From positions 1 to 64,000 of the forward strand of contig JAGRLG010000076.1 of NCBI GenBank assembly GCA_020441905.1: DNA of 64,000 bases, written 5' to 3'. The stretch is from Rhodobiaceae bacterium (GTDB taxonomy: Bacteria; Pseudomonadota; Alphaproteobacteria; Rhizobiales; NORP267). The notes under the pieces were generated by a model, which saw only the letters and a program-made list of their open reading frames with translations, did not search any database and had not been told where the DNA came from. The translations under genes were made by a program, and so were the position numbers. Positions within the stretch are counted from its first letter, which is position 1. Every line of letters begins with the position of its first letter. Below, one piece after another: positions 63,383 to 64,000 of this stretch.

Positions 63383-64000
63383 TGGCAAGCCCGGCCGGTG
63401 AGACGGAACGTCTGCCGGTCGACCAGATCGGACGGGGCGTCGCCTGGGGGCTGATGGGCGCCCTGTTTGCCTCGCTGCTGTTTGCCATACCCAAATTCGC
63501 CGGAGCCGGGGTGCCGGCGATGGAAATCGCCTTCATCCGCTATCTCGCCGGTTTCCTGCTTGTCGCGCCGATGTTCGCATTCGCGCATTACCGGAACAGC
63601 ATTGCCGCGTCCCCGGCCGCCGTCTCGCGCCGGGTAGGGCTTTGGTTTCATGTCTTGCGCGCGGTGCTGGCAGTTACCCGGCTGTCGCTGGCGATCGGCG
63701 CGGTGCAGTTGATGCCGCTGGCCAATGCCCAGGCGATCCTGATGACCAATGGCGTCTTCATGTTCATCTTCGCCAGCCTGATTCTGAAAGAGCCGTTCGA
63801 ATTGCGGCTGGCGGTGCCGGCGGTGATCTGCCTGATCGGCGGCATAATCGCCGCCAAGCCGGATTTCTCGGCCGAGTCGGTTTGGCTTGGAATCGGTCCG
63901 CTGCTCGCTTTCGGCTCGGCGCTGCTGTTCGGCCTCGAGACGGTGGTGATCCGCTATACCGCGCTGCGCGACCGGCCGCTGCGCATCGTGTTCTGGATCA
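63382..64000 (+). CDS. EamA/DMT family transporter (5' part)
   Basis: First 206 codons of a drug/metabolite transporter superfamily membrane protein, cut by the window edge. After a charged N-terminus ([19 protein letters not shown]) come hydrophobic segments typical of EamA: WGLMGALFASLLFAIPKF, EIAFIRYLAGFLLVAPM, LAIGAVQLMPLANAQAILMTNGVFMFIFASLILKEPFELRLAVPAVICLIGGIIAAKP, and the start of the second repeat. The ILKEPF position is typical of the first EamA domain end. Substrate unknown. The ATG overlaps the tpiA stop by one base. Confidence 0.88.
   Translation, partial: MASPAGETERLPVDQIGRGVAWGLMGALFASLLFAIPKFAGAGVPAMEIAFIRYLAGFLLVAPMFAFAHYRNSIAASPAAVSRRVGLWFHVLRAVLAVTRLSLAIGAVQLMPLANAQAILMTNGVFMFIFASLILKEPFELRLAVPAVICLIGGIIAAKPDFSAESVWLGIGPLLAFGSALLFGLETVVIRYTALRDRPLRIVFWI

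Overview
The window is a gene-dense, GC-rich stretch of an alphaproteobacterial chromosome, apparently core genome throughout. No insertion sequences, prophage genes, CRISPR arrays or rRNA operons were seen. Evidence for Alphaproteobacteria: the clpX-lon-hupB order, a complete 14-gene nuo operon followed by birA and RNase J, a short proline-tRNA ligase beside mce/DUF1467 and lolCD, LpxI instead of LpxH, the lpxB-gltA neighbourhood, the trp-moaC-moeA-lexA cluster, and LexA boxes of the form GTTC-N7-GTTC. Ribosomal protein S2 has the long C-terminal extension known from Rhizobiales-like lineages, but trpE and trpG are separate genes rather than the fused trpE(G) common in Rhizobiales. The genus cannot be fixed from this sequence.

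Layout. 1-4.0 kb: protein quality control and nucleoid (clpX, cut by the window edge; lon behind a heat-shock-type promoter; hupB). 4.0-6.1 kb: tRNA-Val, an unassigned protein with a Cys pair, a VIT/CCC1-type membrane protein, tRNA-Asp. 6.5-21.4 kb: nuoA-N (respiratory complex I) with an FlK-like acyl-CoA thioesterase gene placed between nuoC and nuoD. 21.4-24.6 kb: birA, RNase J, methylmalonyl-CoA epimerase, DUF1467 protein. 24.6-25.0 kb: a gene-free stretch that looks like a minus-strand structured RNA. 25.0-32.4 kb: proS, lolC, lolD, a 32-codon membrane peptide gene under a perfect LexA box, dnaE. 32.6-37.9 kb: rpsB-tsf-pyrH-frr-uppS-cdsA. 37.9-47.4 kb: dxr, rseP, bamA, lpxD-fabZ-lpxA-lpxI-lpxB (isoprenoid, outer-membrane assembly and lipid A). 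47.5-50.4 kb, minus strand: gltA, gltX. 50.6-54.7 kb: comEC, lexA (minus) and a cytochrome b561. 54.7-62.4 kb, minus strand: ppiD-trpE-trpG-trpD-trpC-moaC-moeA. 62.6-64 kb: tpiA and a truncated EamA transporter.

Functional themes. Complex I assembly, envelope biogenesis (LolCD, BamA, RseP, UppS, CdsA, Dxr, Lpx) and translation (S2, EF-Ts, Frr, ProRS, GluRS) dominate. Two SOS operators are visible, one in the lexA promoter and one in the promoter of the 32-codon peptide gene; each lies in the spacer between -35 and -10. The peptide resembles, in size, membrane character, control and location, the SidA division inhibitor of Caulobacter. It is the most interesting observation here. No large undescribed multi-gene system was found.
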